A DNA stretch of 64,000 bases from Bettongia penicillata ogilbyi (GCA_023548195.1 JAJHZJ010000121.1:3224220-3288219), one strand, 5' to 3'. Shown: positions 43,695 to 55,794, numbered from the stretch's first letter. Translations and numbers: made by a program. The notes: a model not told the origin generated them from the sequence alone.

Positions 43695-44015
43695 AAGCAT
43701 TTATATATCTCCTATTCCATGCCCAGCACTGTGCTAAGTCCTTTTTGCAGATATGAACTTACTTACAGGAAGAAAGGAAAATTGTGAGTATAAAGGCCAT
43801 CTTCAAAGATGGCACAGTTGAAAAATTTACGATTAGACTGAGAACTAATCCTATTCAACATTATAGTTATAGTAATAAAATATGATGATGACGATGGTGA
43901 TGATAGCTAGCATTTTCATAGTGTCTTAAGGTTTGCAAAACTCTTGACAAAAATGTTATTTGATCCCCACAGTAACCCTGGAAGGTAGGTGACTATTATT
44001 ATTTCCATTTTAATG
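43695..44015 (-). mobile_element. MIR SINE fragments, antisense
   Basis: CCCAGCACTGTGCTAAGTCC at 43720-43742 and, after unrelated sequence, TTGATCCCCACAGTAACCCT with TGACTATTATTATTTCCATT at 43960-44012. Confidence 0.6.
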
Positions 44016-44221
44016 TCAGTATAGGTGAAATCTTGCCTAAACCTTTTGGTGTAGACAGTATAATCCAAGCTCCTTTTTGCATATATAATTATCATTACAT
44101 TTGTTTACCTTCTTTTTTAAGCTGCCTTTATCTTTTTACATCTTTTTTTGAAGGAAGAATGTTGTGGGTTTTTAAGAGCTTTGACTCTTGGTGGCATCCA
44201 ATTAAATTTTGTAATTGAACT

Positions 44222-44545
44222 GCCTAATTCACAGGATTGTTTTGAGCATAAAATGAGATAAAAGAATATGAAAGTTCCATGAAAATGTAAGCAGTTACTA
44301 TAATAATTTTATTGATATCCTCTGGTTCTTGTTCTGGTGTTATAGTTATGATTTTTATGCTCACAAGGCCCTGATTTCTGCATTAAGTATCATTTTTGAC
44401 TTCTGTTTAGAAGAAGCCATTCTAGACTGGAAATGCTTCAAGAGCAGACACAATTATTTCCTTTAGAATTCCCCATGGTGCCTAAGTCTGTGTTCTTTAC
44501 ACAGTGGGCACTTGATAAATGATGTTTACTGACTGGCTGTCCCTA
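44222..44545 (+). mobile_element. MIR 3' fragment and L2 3' end, sense
   Basis: 44222-44310 carries TAATTCACAGGATTGTTTTG and AGCATAAAATGAGATAA (MIR). 44460-44545 carries GGTGCCTAAGTCTGTG and GGGCACTTGATAAATGATGT (L2 terminus). Confidence 0.55.
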
Positions 44546-45765
44546 AAGCAAAATTTTTCTTCTTTGAGACAACCCTTCCCTTCAGGAAAACAAACCTGCA
44601 GAACATCTCCCACCATGCTTTTGGCCTAAGATCTTGTCCCAGAAGTCCAACAATGCTTCATTCTGTACAGTAACACCAGCTATTTCCAGCTTTCATATTG
44701 GTTACCTGGAATAAGGGCGTGATAGTTATGCTACAGCTAATGAGCTAAATCCCAAGGCACTTTTGTCAGAGTTGCTAAGGAAATTACTTTCCTCTGGGAC
44801 AGAACATGGATCTTGAAACTTAATTCCTCCCTTTTCGTCTATTGCCTCCTGTTTCAGAAAGGATCCTGAAAGGAAGTAAGGAAAGACTGGAGGCTACTCT
44901 CAAAAGACTGGAGACATTAGCTTTCTTGCTGTTGCTGATGAGCTGTTGTCAGTAATTACGAGCTTCCTTCTAGGGGCATAATGTCTGAGACCACAGGTAT
45001 TGAGAGTATTTTCATTGCATGCAAGTGAAATTCCCTGCTGGCTTTCCTTTGGCCTTTGTATGCTGTTTTCATTGGCAATGACCAAGTTCACCAAGATTAT
45101 TCTTGGCTTTTTCTTCACCAACATCAAAACAGAGAGAGAGATAGTTCCAGTGTATCCACTTGAGAGAGCTGGTGGGGAATTCAAGACAGAGATGTGAGAT
45201 GCGTGTAACCTTCTTAAAAATGGCAACCCCTGCAGAATTGTTCAGGTTAGGTCTCTTCCCCGTGAGAGTTAAAATTGGATTTCCTCCCCAAATGGTGGGC
45301 TCAGGGACTATTGAAAAACAGCTTAATATAGGTTATGCTGATGATGGATGTTTCAACTCTTGATTAAACTTGGATAGCAGAGTTGTCTTCCAGTATAGAT
45401 CCTTTCTAGTGCCCAAAATCTATACTGTCATAGCATTTCTGAAAGTACTAAACCAGAAGTTCCCTAAATAAGTGGACACATCTGCATGTTCTATATAGGA
45501 ATAGGCAGTTGCCCAGTAAGACCTATGATGAGATCAAATAAATGAACACCTTTAGGAAAGCATTCTCAAAAGTCATACATGGCCTTAGAATGTGATAAAA
45601 GAATATTTCTTCTGATTTCCTAAAACTGGCATGAAGTCATAGAGAACATACATATAAGCGCTGATGACCTACATCAATGGGTCTTAGTCAGGATACACTA
45701 AAACTGTGATAATGAATCCTTCAATTCATAAATATTCATAGAAGAATGTTAATAAAGGTAAATTA
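44546..45765. other. Unassigned 1.2 kb stretch
   Basis: No transposon recognised. A 108-codon frame at 44900-45226 (-) overlaps a 65-codon frame on the plus strand; neither has a domain. Nothing supported as a gene. Confidence 0.45.
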
Positions 45766-45818
45766 TTATGGACATTATAGGAACAAAGTTGATGAGACAG
45801 ACAGAGATGGGGAGAGGA

Positions 45819-45837
45819 ACACACACACACACACACA
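45819..45837. repeat. Short (CA)n microsatellite
   Basis: ACACACACACACACACACA within or beside the L1 ORF2 fragment. Confidence 0.9.
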
Positions 45838-46634
45838 GAAGGATAAAAGGGACCAAATTACTAAGATCAGAATTGAGAAGAAATTTACAAAGAACTGAGA
45901 GGAATTCAATAAAATCACCAGAAGCAACTGTATCCAACTGTATGCCAACAAACTGAAAATTTAAATTAAACGGGTGAATAGCTATAAAAATATTAAATTA
46001 TCCAACTGAAGACAACTGGAAGTGAAAGTTTATGGCAGCCCAGGTTTAGAAAGAGAAATTGAGTAAATCGTAAACGAACTCTCCAAGAAAAACATTCCTG
46101 GTCTAAATGTATTTGCAAATGAATTCTACCTAACATAAAAAAGTATCTGTTACATACATTGTTCTTGAAAACAGAATAAGAAGAAACTCTACTAAGCTCC
46201 TTCTAAGAGATGAATGTGCCAAAACCAATAAGAGAGAATTTTAAATAAAATATTAACAAAAGAATTGCAGTAATATATCTGAAAACTGATTATGATCAAA
46301 TTGAATTTTAACTGGAATCTACAACAATGGAAAACAGCATAATTAATCATATTAATAACAAAAGCATTAAATTATACAAGTACATTGATAGAGGCATAAA
46401 AATGGACAGAACACAGTACTCATTTAGATTGAAAATGTTTAAAAAAACACGAGTAAAAGCAATAAAAATGATGACATGATAAAAATAATTGGTCTAAAAT
46501 CTATGTTATTTAACATAATACTAGAAATCCTAGCAATATCTGTAAACCAAGAAAAGGTAATTAAAAGTGTAAGCATAGACAAAAATGAAGGAAAAAATAT
46601 CTCTGTGTCCACTATGATGGGTTGGTGTCTTGGG

Positions 46635-47188
46635 GTTTTTTAAATAGTATTTTATTTTTTCCCTTATTACATGTAAAGAAAGTTTTCAGCATTCACTTTT
46701 ATAAGGTTTTGAGTTCCAAAGTTTTTTTCTCCCTCCCTCCTTTACTTTTCCATGTCCCCATGACAGCAAGCAATCTGATATTGGTTATACATGTACAATC
46801 ATATTAAACATATCTCCACATTAGGCATGTTATGAAAGAAGAATAAGAACAAAGAGAAAAACCAAGAGAAAGAAATAAAAAGGTGAGAATAGTATGCTTC
46901 AGTCTGGTTTCAGACTCCATAGTTCTTTCTCTGGATGTGAATAGTATTTTCCATCTTGAGTCTTTTGGAATTGTCTTAGAACATTGTTTTGCTGAGAAGA
47001 ACTAAGTCTGTTAAAGCTGATCATTGCACAATGTTGCCATTATTGTGTACAATGTTCTCCTGGTTCTGCTCAGTTCACTCAGCATCAGTTCATGTAAATC
47101 TTTCCAGGTTTTTCTGAAATCTGCTTGCTCATTATTTCTTATAGCACAACAGTATTCCATTACATTCATACTGTGTTGTTTTTTTAAA
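46635..47188 (-). mobile_element. 5'-truncated L1 3' end, antisense, nested in L1 ORF2
   Basis: The insert is about 46645-47177. GTTTTTTAAA (46635-46644) and GTTTTTTTAAA (47178-47188) flank it, a weak low-complexity target-site duplication. It has the reversed L1 end: ACATGTAAAGAAAGTTTTCA, CAGCAAGCAATCTGATATTG, TCTGGATGTGAATAGTATTT, TGGTTCTGCTCAGTTCACTC and CAACAGTATTCCATTACATT. Confidence 0.85.
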
Positions 47189-47765
47189 GAAAACTCTAGC
47201 AAATCAATTCAAAAACTAATAGTTTCAGTAATTAGCAGGATATGAAACTAATTCATAAAAAAATCATTGGTATTTTTGTATCTTACTAACAAAAGGCAGA
47301 GGGAAGAGATAGAAATAAAGGTAACATTTAAAGTAACAAAATGCAATAAATGTATGAGTTCATATGCCAAAGTGAACATAGAACTTAAAGGCATGTGTTA
47401 GACTGGATTACCTCCAAGGTCCCTTCCAACTCTGAGACTGTGTAATTCTGGAAATGTAAACTTTTCATATAAATCAGAGAAGACCTAAAGAACTAGCAAA
47501 ATATTCAGCATTCATGACTGAGCAACTTAAATATAATAAAAATGATGGTACTACCCACATTAGTCTGCAGGTTTTATGCCATTAACAGCCAGATTACTGA
47601 GGTTATACTTTATAGAATTAAACAAAATTCTGTGTAATAAGAATAAAAGGTCAAGAATATTAAGAAAAACCATGAAAAAAATAGAAACAGAGGATTTGGT
47701 GTTACCAGATTTCAGATTATAATACAAATCAGTAATTATCAAAACTGTCTGGTATAAGATTTTTA

Positions 47766-48186
47766 AAAGATTGTAGGAGCATTATATTCATAGTCCTGAA
47801 AGTTAGTAACAATCATTTCTTCTTCTTGATCTTTTCCATATTAAACCTCCTAAGTTATTGTTCTCAGTCTTATCTTGCTAGCCCCATAACCTTTCTTTTC
47901 AGAAACTACGTTAAGAACCTTCTCTTCTCTCTAATTGAGAAGAAAAGTCATTCATATTCAAGGGTAAAGCTCTTAGATAAGAGACACAGAATTTCACGTC
48001 CTTTCTATATCTCCTTCAAAAATATTTTCCCGGCATTATAGAGGGAAGGGATTTCCAAAGATCCTTTTTAATAGTCTTTTCCAAATAAAATCTGGCTTTC
48101 TTATATGCTTAATGGGGAAATCCAACTCATCCTCAAAGAAATAGGGAGCTTCAAGCTCGTGCCAACATGAAGTATTTCAGAAACTG
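47766..48186. other. Unassigned stretch
   Basis: No gene or repeat recognised. The frame at 47826-48041 has no domain. Confidence 0.4.
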
Positions 48187-48597
48187 ATGTATTTTATTTT
48201 TAAGAGTTATATACAAACACTAAAATCTGTAGAACAAAGGACCTTTTGGAGACAATCCGTCTCCTATACCAATCCCTCTAAAAAGACACCTCACTCCAGG
48301 AATGCAAGAATCCCTGAAGAGACTCAGAGTCAGGATTCATCCGGAAGCCAGCCAAGCAAGGTTGTATTTATGGGACCCCCTCCCAGCAGCCATTCTAGAA
48401 AACAATCACAACAGATGAAAATCCTGCTGAGGTACAGGGAACCCGATTTGGAAACCACAGAGTTGAGTGCCCCTTATTCAGGTAAGAAGTGTGTCCCTAA
48501 GAGACTAAAAATACATATGCCAGAGTTGGAAGGAGCTGAAAAAAGTCTTTGTGGTCACTTGGGAAAGGAGCTCTCTCTCTCAGCCAGGCAGTGCTAA
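48187..48597 (+). other. Unexplained 136-codon open frame
   Basis: This is one of the longest open frames outside recognised transposons. The product is rich in Ser, Lys, Arg and Gln (PEETQSQDSSGSQPSK, PPPSSHSRKQSQQ), with no signal peptide, membrane segment or motif I recognise. No promoter or splice arrangement supports it. It could be chance, a remnant of an unrecognised element, or an exon of a lost gene. Confidence 0.2.
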
Positions 48598-49149
48598 TAA
48601 AACTGAACAGTGCCATGGTGCTGGGGTAGATAAGCAGTGTGGGAGACAGACTTCCTCCAAAATCAATGTCCCTGTTAACTTGTGCAGAAGAGAATCTGAC
48701 AGCTCTGGAAACCTGCCCACATGACCAGAAAGAAGAGAAGCTATTGGAACAAGAAGACTATTTTCCCAAGAAAATAAGAACTTAGGTACTTGATGGAGAC
48801 TTGGAGGGAAATGCCCAAGAGAACAAGCAATTGTATGGCGCTAGTGGGTTCAGCAGTCAACTCATGTCAGAAGTTTTGTGACCCAAACTGCAACTTGTTT
48901 CCTAGAAACTCTAAGAAATTTATAAGGAAGTCAACCTTGGAAGCCTTGGAGTTCTGCGGAAGGTCCTGATTATGGTATAGAGACCATTCCAGATTGCTCA
49001 AGTATGTAACTGGGAAATCAATTAGGATTATAAGGCTCAAAATAACCAGAAGTTCTCCCATAAGGTTCTTGTGTAAATTATGTCCTTAAAGTGATCATCC
49101 TTTTAATTTCCAGGAAGAAAATGTAATATATCTTAGAATTTTATGTATC
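48598..49149. other. Unassigned stretch
   Basis: Nothing recognised. Confidence 0.4.
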
Positions 49150-49440
49150 CTCATAGTTTGGACAGTTCAGAGATTTTTTTGAGCTCACATTTCTAACTGC
49201 TCTACTCTGTAATGTAATTCCATTCTCAACTTTTGTAAATTTTGTTGCTTCAACAGATTTTTTTTTAGGATTTTAACTGTATTTTTATAATGATAATTTT
49301 CTTCATTAATTCCACCAATTCTTTTTTTGCTTTTCTTACTTCTTAATTTCCTCTTCTGATTTTCTATTTTCTTCAAGATCTTCTTTTATTTGGTCTTGAG
49401 ATTTACTTAGCATTGCCAGTCCTTACTTAGCTTCTTTCAA
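49150..49440 (-). pseudogene. Possible L1/HAL1 ORF1 coiled-coil fragment
   Basis: A 63-codon minus-strand frame is Lys/Glu/Leu/Asn-rich with heptad-like spacing (VKILKKNLLKQQNLQKLRM). The plus strand has the TTTCTTCA/TTCTTTTT character of antisense ORF1, as at 41560-41700. Low-complexity A-rich DNA could mimic this. Confidence 0.35.
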
Positions 49441-49714
49441 TGTGTCCCTTGGGATGTCTTCCTCCCCTTCCTCAACACCTCCATTGCTTCTGCTCCTGTA
49501 GCTTATTCAGTCTTCTTTACTATGTTTTAATTGCATTAGCATGCCTCTCTGCCTTGTTCATTTTTAAAAAACTTTTCGGTTTGTTGTTATTTCTTTGCAA
49601 AAAGTTTTTGAAATTATTTCCGTTCTCTCTGCTGTTTCTCTATGGGGTCTATAAGGATTCCAGGTCCCTTCCATCTTCTCATTCTAATATCTTGGATTTG
49701 TTGATAAGAAATGA

Positions 49715-49955
49715 GCAATGGCAACTGATTTATATAGCACATTAAAATTCAAAAAGTTTTTCATGTGGATTTTCTCATTTGAGCCTCCCAATTACTCTGT
49801 GAAGTAGGAACTGCAGATATTATTAGCCCTATTTTACATATGAGACAACTGAGACCCTAAAAAGTGCCTTTAGCCAGACACCTAGTAAGTATCAGAGGCT
49901 GAATTCTAACTCAGATCTTAACAACTCCAAGGCTAACATTCTGTCTACTACAATT
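49715..49955 (-). mobile_element. MIR SINE, antisense
   Basis: TTATATAGCACATTAAAATT, CTCTGTGAAGTAGGAACTGC, ATTTTACATATGAGACAACT and GCTGAATTCTAACTCAGATC in reversed order. Confidence 0.75.
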
Positions 49956-50134
49956 CTATTTATGGAACAATTACTTTGCATGGTATGCTATATTGAGCAG
50001 ATGTAAAAATTTCAAACTATGTACCTTGTACAATGTTTATGCTGTAAGTATATAATCAAATCAGAATTTTAGAACTAGATGATTGAATATTGACAAATCA
50101 TTCCTTTATCATGGCTCCCTGAGCAACAGAACAG

Positions 50135-50405
50135 CATTAAGGAGACAGAAAGGTGACTCAGTGGCAGGAGTTCAGGGCTTGGAGTCAGGAAAACATGAGC
50201 TCAAGGCCTGTCTCACATACTAGCTGGGTGACCCTGGGCAGGCCACTTAACCCGTAAGACTCAATTTATTTATCTGTAACATAGGGATGATAATAATAGC
50301 ACCAACCTTTGAAGGCTGTTACAGGAATCAAATGAGATAATACTGGTAAAGCAATTTGCAGACTTTAAATCACTGTATAAATGTAGCTACCATCACTATC
50401 CTTAT
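50135..50405 (+). mobile_element. MIR/MAR-type CORE-SINE, sense, near full length
   Basis: Head ACAGAAAGGTGACTCAGTGG with GGCTTGGAGTCAGGAAAACA, then CTAGCTGGGTGACCCTGGGC, GGCTGTTACAGGAATCAAAT and CACTGTATAAATGTAGCTAC. Confidence 0.85.
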
Positions 50406-50449
50406 TATTAGTGCTATTGTTATTAAAAGAGTGTTGGGCTAAGAGTCAG

Positions 50450-51080
50450 TAGACTAGGATCATTCTCTTCAATAAATATTTATTAAGCACCCAAGACTCT
50501 GTGCTAGATTCTTTGCTGATTCTGGGGATACAAAGACAAATACAAAACAGTCTCATCCCTCAAGGAGGGATCATTCTATTGAAATGATACCATTATGAAG
50601 ACAATCAGAGAGAATATTGATCACTGGTAGAGATTAGAGAAGGCATAGAGGAAGTAGCAATTGAAAGAAGACAGGAATCCTTAGAGAGTAGAGGGAACTT
50701 GAAGAAGGAGTGCATCCCATGCATAACAAATGGCATGTGCAAATACTCAGCGGAAGGAGATCAGATACTGAGTTCTGAGAACAACTGACAATCCAAATCA
50801 ATTGAAATATACAGGACATGAAAGAGAGTACACTGAAATCAGGTCAGAAAAGAAGGCTGGAGCCAGATTGAACTTAAATATCAGACTGAGTTTGTGCTAT
50901 AGGGAATAGGGACCTATTTATGAATTTTGAGCAGAGAAATGACATGGTCAAACATGCATTAGTTTGGAAGCTGCATAGATGATGGAGGAGAGACTTGAAG
51001 CAGAGAGCCAATGAGGTAGTCATTACAGTCATCCTGGCAAGCTAGGCTTCAGCAATATGTGAACTGAGAATTACCATAAG
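50450..51080 (-). mobile_element. L2 LINE 3' portion, antisense
   Basis: AATAAATATTTATTAAGCAC, GGGGATACAAAGACAAATAC, ATCCCTCAAGGAGGGATCAT, CATCCCATGCATAACAAATG and GCAGAGAAATGACATGGTCA, ending near the CATTACAGTCATCCTGGCAA block. Confidence 0.8.
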
Positions 51081-51094
51081 AGCAGGCAAGTTTA

Positions 51095-52190
51095 CAAAGA
51101 GGTAGGGGAACTAGAGACCAAATTGCCAACATTTACTGGCTTAAGGAGAAAGCAAGGGAGTTCCAGGAAAAGATCTACTTCTGCTTCATTAACTACACTA
51201 AATTCTTTGACTGTGTAGATCACAACAAAATGGGGCAAGTCCTCAAAGAGATGGGAGTACCAGATCATCGTACTTATCTTCTGAGGAACCTGTATGTGGA
51301 CCAAGAAGCAACAGTTAGACCTGAAATGGAAATTACTTCAGATTGGAAAAGCAATATGACAAAGTTGGATATTGTCACCTTATTTATTTAATGTATATGC
51401 AGAATACATCATGCAAAATTCCAGACTGGATGAGTCAAAATCTAGAATTCAGGTGGCTGAGAGAAATATCAACAATTTCAGATATGCAGATGATACCATT
51501 CTAATGACAGAAAGTAAAGAGGAATTAAAAAGCTCTTGATGAGAATGAAAGAGGAGAATGTGAAAACTGTCTTAAAGTTTAACATAAAAAAAAACCCCAA
51601 GATCTTGGCAAATAGAGGGAGAAGAAAAGGAAGCAGTGTCTGATTTTTTATTCTTAGCCTCAAAGATCACTACAGATAGTGATTGTAGCCATGAAATTAA
51701 AATACATGTGCTCATTGAAAAGAAAACTATGGCAAATCAATATGTTATAGAGACATCATCTTGCCAACAAAGGCTATATAGTCAAAGCCATGGTTTTTCT
51801 AGTAGCCATATATGGCTGTGAGAGTTGGACACGCTGAGCACCACAGAAACAGCACTTTTGAATAATTGTGGTACATGGACAACAAGAAAAGGAAATCAGT
51901 CAATACTTAAAGAAAGTAATTCAGGCTATTCACTGAAAGATCAGATACTGAGGCTGAAGCTTAAATACTTTGGCCACATGAAGAGAAGATGGGACTCATT
52001 GGAAAGGATCCTGATGTTGGGAAATACTGAAAGCAAAATGAAAAGAAGATGGCAGAAGATCAGATGGATAGATAGTGTCATGGAAACAATGAACATGAAC
52101 TTGGGCAGACTTTTAGAGGTAGTGGAGGACAGGAGGACTTGGTGTGCTATGGTCTATGGGGTCACAAAGAGTAAGACATAACTGAATGAC
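51095..52190 (+). mobile_element. RTE (BovB-clade) LINE, 3' 1.1 kb including reverse-transcriptase core
   Basis: The sense strand carries, in order, an IYFCFINYTKFFDCVDHN-like motif A block (51170-51225), a deleted spot where the family has a V-R-Q-G block (51350-51370), FRYADDTILMTES (motif C, 51480-51510), LYGCESWT-like text at 51805 (read as IYGCESWTR), LKLKYFGHMKRRWDSLERI (51955-52010), and the 3' terminus with CTATGGGGTCACAAAGAG. RTE elements encode an endonuclease and reverse transcriptase and are presumed to drive MAR1-type SINEs that share their tail. Frameshifts split it, and the frame at 51825-52181 is its C-terminus. Confidence 0.88.
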
Positions 52191-52199
52191 TAAACACCA

Positions 52200-53385
52200 A
52201 GCAAGACGTAATGAGACTTGAAGTAAAGTGATGTCCATGGAACCCAAAGAAGAAGAATATTGAGGTGGAAGTGTAAAGTTGTAGAGAGTTTTAGAAGATA
52301 ATTAGGAATTTTTAAAAGGCATTGAATTTAGCAGTTGAGATACATGAGAATCTTGGAAAGAACAGTTTCAGGAGAGTGGTAGAACCAGAAGTCTTACTGT
52401 AAGGGGTTGAGAAATGATTGGGTGATGAGGAGGAAGTCTTTATGATAGAGAACTCTTTCCAAAAATCTCATAAGTGAAAGGAAGAAATGATACAGGATGA
52501 TAAAATGAAGTTAAAGTGAAAAACTGGGCATGTTTGTAAACAGCATGGAAGGAACCAATAGAAAGAGAGATACTGAAGATGAGAGAAAGGAGGGAATAAT
52601 CTATCTCTGAGACAAAATCCTAGGGGAATAGAATCAAGGGCAAAAGCAAAAGAAGTTAACATTAAAAAGGAAAAGAGCCACCTCTAAGGCTGGAGCAATG
52701 GAGCAGAGAATGGGAGAAGATATATGACTTTTGACTATAGATTCATGTGGTTCATATACATAATAATATAGTTATATTGTTAAATTATTTATTTTTATTT
52801 TAATTCATTATTCTATTATATTGTTGATACAGATATATATTCATATATAATATAAGTTCATGGTGTATGGCCTTGATTTTCCTAGTGGAAGGTGATTTGT
52901 TTGTTGAGAGAGAAGGGTTTTGGAGAAGAGTTGGTGTTTGAGAAGAGAGGAAAGGGTTTTGAATAGTCACGGAGAGGAGCATGATAGAAGAATCAAGAAA
53001 GAGTTAAAAGATTGCTGTGCAACTCTGAGGACTCAGTTGTAATTCGATTACATAACTTTTTTGATGAATACAATAAGCATGTTTATCAGCATGGGCTGCT
53101 GCATGGAAATGAAGAGAGAAGGTAGATGATGGGTGGACACAGAGTTAAGGACTGGAAGGACAGGTAGACATTACTGTGGCAGTTGGACGAGGCAGAGGAT
53201 TTCAGGACAGAGGACAGTGACCAACTATAAAATCAAGACTCAGAAGGAGGAAAGTGGAGATGTAGCAGAAGTGATGGGTTATGTGAACAGAGAACAGAGC
53301 CCTGGAGATCACAGTGGAAATGAATAGCTTTACAAGTGAGGCAAAGGAGAGACATAAGTATAAGAGATTATGATTAGGGAAATAC
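52200..53385 (-). mobile_element. L2 LINE upstream ORF region, antisense, decayed
   Basis: GTCTTACTGTAAGGGGTTGA anchors it. Stretches such as GTTGGTGTTTGAGAAGAGAG and AGAAGAATCAAGAAAGAGTT align with 14730-14900 of the larger antisense L2. The reverse-transcriptase part expected between this and 51080 is missing. An AT-rich tract lies at 52750-52850. Confidence 0.6.
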
Positions 53386-53389
53386 AGGA

Positions 53390-53620
53390 GACCTTGCCCA
53401 GTCCTCCTCCTTGACTACCACCCACTTGTGCTAGTCCTTTACCTCTGAGATTTCTTACTGTATACATCTTGTATGTACATACTTATCTGCACATTGTCTT
53501 CCCCATCAGAGTGTGAATTCTCTGAAGACAGGGATGGTTTTTACCTTTTTTGTATCACCAATGCTTAGAAAACTGCCTGGCACATAATATGTACTTAATA
53601 AATCCTTGCTGAGTGAGTAA
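53390..53620 (+). mobile_element. L2 3' end, sense
   Basis: CTTGTATGTACATACTTATC, GAATTCTCTGAAGACAGGGA, AATGCTTAGAAAACTGCCTG and TATGTACTTAATAAATCCTT. Confidence 0.85.
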
Positions 53621-54405
53621 TTTCAGAGTAGGAAGGTGATATACATTTCTAGGAAATGATGAAATCTAAAGTATGACTAAGGCAATATAATGTGGCACTC
53701 TTGAGATATATCATCCTCAAGAAGCTTCCTTCAAGCAGATTGGTCAGCTGGGATCAGTGGAATCATGTTGGCTGTTGAGGAATTAACTCTTATAGAGCCA
53801 AATGTAGTTGAGTGATCGATAAACACAGCTGTACCATACAGTGCCAGTGCTGGCAACGAGTGCATTTGAGAGAGGTTTCTATTGTGCCAAAGCAGTGACA
53901 CTGCATTCTGCTGGAAATCTATTTGGCTCAGTTTCATGCATACCTAGCAGATTTACCAGATTGTGAAAATGAATGTTTTCCATGCATGTGGCTGATTTTT
54001 GCATGCATCTGTTCACTCATCTAAACCTTAGTTACATGCTGCTATACAAATGAAAGGCTATAATTTCTTCTTTTTGAATCAGGAGTGTTAGATGTACCAC
54101 GATTTCTGTTTTAAAATCCTGCACTGAAGTCACAAAACCACTTGTCTTACTATTGTCTCAGGAAGAAAAAAAAAAGAAGGGGAAAAAAACGATAGAGCTA
54201 CATTTTCTTCTCAGTTTGCATCTAGTACTGACCTTAATGGGATTTGTGTGTCAGAACTTGCCTCTCTGAATGTAAATATCTACTAGGACTTAAACATGAA
54301 TATTTAACTCTGTCATTTTCTTGTGACATTAATAAGCCTTTGCCAGTTTGTCACAATCTTCCATTTTAGATGATGGTGCTTTCTGCAAGTGTCAATGGTC
54401 AAGTG
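53621..54405. other. Unassigned 0.8 kb stretch
   Basis: Unique-looking sequence without transposon landmarks or a long open frame. Confidence 0.45.
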
Positions 54406-54409
54406 CAAG

Positions 54410-54640
54410 AATGATAATACCTGGCATTTATACAGCACTTTGTATTTCTAGATGGCTCTTATGATCCTTAATTAGTCAAACCACAAATCATTTCTGCTAA
54501 GTACATTAGTATTGTAATTCCTGCTTCATAATGGTGAAAAATAGCTCTAAAAAGGTATAAGTGACTTGCTCAAGGTCACAGTGCAGTGAATCAGAAAGGG
54601 AGCTGGAAGTTAGAGTACATTAATCATGACTCCTCCACTT
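54410..54640 (-). mobile_element. MIR SINE, antisense
   Basis: ACCTGGCATTTATACAGCAC, AAGTGACTTGCTCAAGGTCA and GAATCAGAAAGGGAGCTGGA. Confidence 0.7.
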
Positions 54641-54835
54641 GTGATTAACCCCAACAGCAAGTTCATTTCTCTGCAATGCTTAAGTAAAGGGTAAAGAGAA
54701 GATGAGAAAACATGTACATATGATCACATTAATGCCCTCTTTGTCAGACTTCCAGCAACCTCAACCAATAACAAACTTGAAAAGAAGCCAGAAAGAAGCT
54801 CTCTAGCAAGGAAAACAGTGATTTTAAAGCTTATA

Positions 54836-54980
54836 TATGGGGTAGTGAAGTGGATAAGACACCAACCCTGGAGTCAGGAGGATGTGAGTTCAAATGTGGC
54901 CTCAGACACTTACTAGCAGTATGACTCTGGGCAAGTCACTTAACCCCAGTGCCTCCAAAAAAAAAAAAAGAAAGAAAAAG
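54836..54980 (+). mobile_element. Short CORE-SINE with poly(A), sense
   Basis: GGGGTAGTGAAGTGGATAAG (A-box type), GGAGTCAGGAGGATGTGAGT with GTTCAAATGTGGCC (B-box type), GCAAGTCACTTAACCCCAGT, then a run of A at 54957-54969. The short form and the intact tail suggest a relatively recent copy. Confidence 0.85.
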
Positions 54981-55279
54981 GAAGGACAGCATTTATAGTG
55001 TTGGGCTTTCAACAAGAGTTCATTGACTTAGATTGTAAGTAACCATGTATATAATAAGTGTAGCAGTTTGAGAACCTTATGGTTCATCATTTCATTAATA
55101 TGTTGTTTTGCTGTGGTGAGAAGGGTCTTCTTCCTGCAGACCTGGCTTAAACTTCTTTTCCTTCCAGCAAGTCTTAAAACTTGCAGCCCACCACCAGAAC
55201 ACTCTTGCTGCCTTCCTTTGTAGAATAATGTAAAAAGGAGCTATAATTAACAACTTAGATGCAACAGGCAAGATCCAAA

Positions 55280-55655
55280 AAAGAAGGATCTTGATTTCTA
55301 TGAACTGATGCAAAACAAAGTGAACCCAACCTGGAAAACAATTTATACAGTGTCAATAGGATGGTGAAGACAAACATCACTGGAAAATTTGGAACTTTGA
55401 TCAGCATAGTGATCAGCCACAATTCCAGATGACTAATGATGAAACATGTGATCCACCTCCTAGGAGGTAAAAGACTCAGAGTGCAGAATGAAACATATAT
55501 ATATTTGTACTGGGCAATGTGGAAATTTGTTTTTCTTGACTTTACATATTTGTAACAAGGCATTTGTTTTTCTTTCATTCTCAATTGGGATGGGAGGAAG
55601 ACAAGACTGCTTTTTTCTGATTGAAAAAGATGCAATTAAAAAATATTCTAAAAAG
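55280..55655 (+). mobile_element. Old L1 LINE 3' end, sense
   Basis: GATTTCTATGAACTGATGCA, AAAGACTCAGAGTGCAGAAT, CAATGTGGAAATTTGTTTTT and CATTCTCAATTGGGATGGGA, A-rich end at about 55650. Confidence 0.7.
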
Positions 55656-55794
55656 CTAGAGTGCTGAGCTATATCTAAGAAGATGAAATTTAAGAGAGAA
55701 AATGTCAGGTTCTACAGTTGGATTCTAAAAATCAACTGTATAAGTGTAGAAGAGGGGAGATGAGATTTGGCTAAGCAACAGTTTGTACTAAGAC

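Larger units (their letters stand above)
45770..47765 (+). mobile_element. L1 LINE ORF2, sense, 5'-truncated and interrupted
   Basis: Decayed ORF2 text runs through 45880-46634 (fingers/palm region, ending at the place of the FADD motif, which has decayed), resumes at about 47189 with ENSSKSIQKLIVSVISR-like text, and continues from 47456 with a DFVLPDF- and VIIKTVWY-like stretch near 47690-47750. An antisense L1 (46645-47177) and a short MIR-like end (47401-47455) lie inside. No function. Confidence 0.75.

Noticed and set aside
44900..45226. 108-codon minus-strand open frame
   Set aside because: No domain, competing frames on the other strand, and no splice or promoter context.
50634..50819. 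Short Cys/Ser/Leu-rich frame suggestive of a secreted peptide
   Set aside because: It lies within antisense L2 sequence; its composition follows from the repeat.
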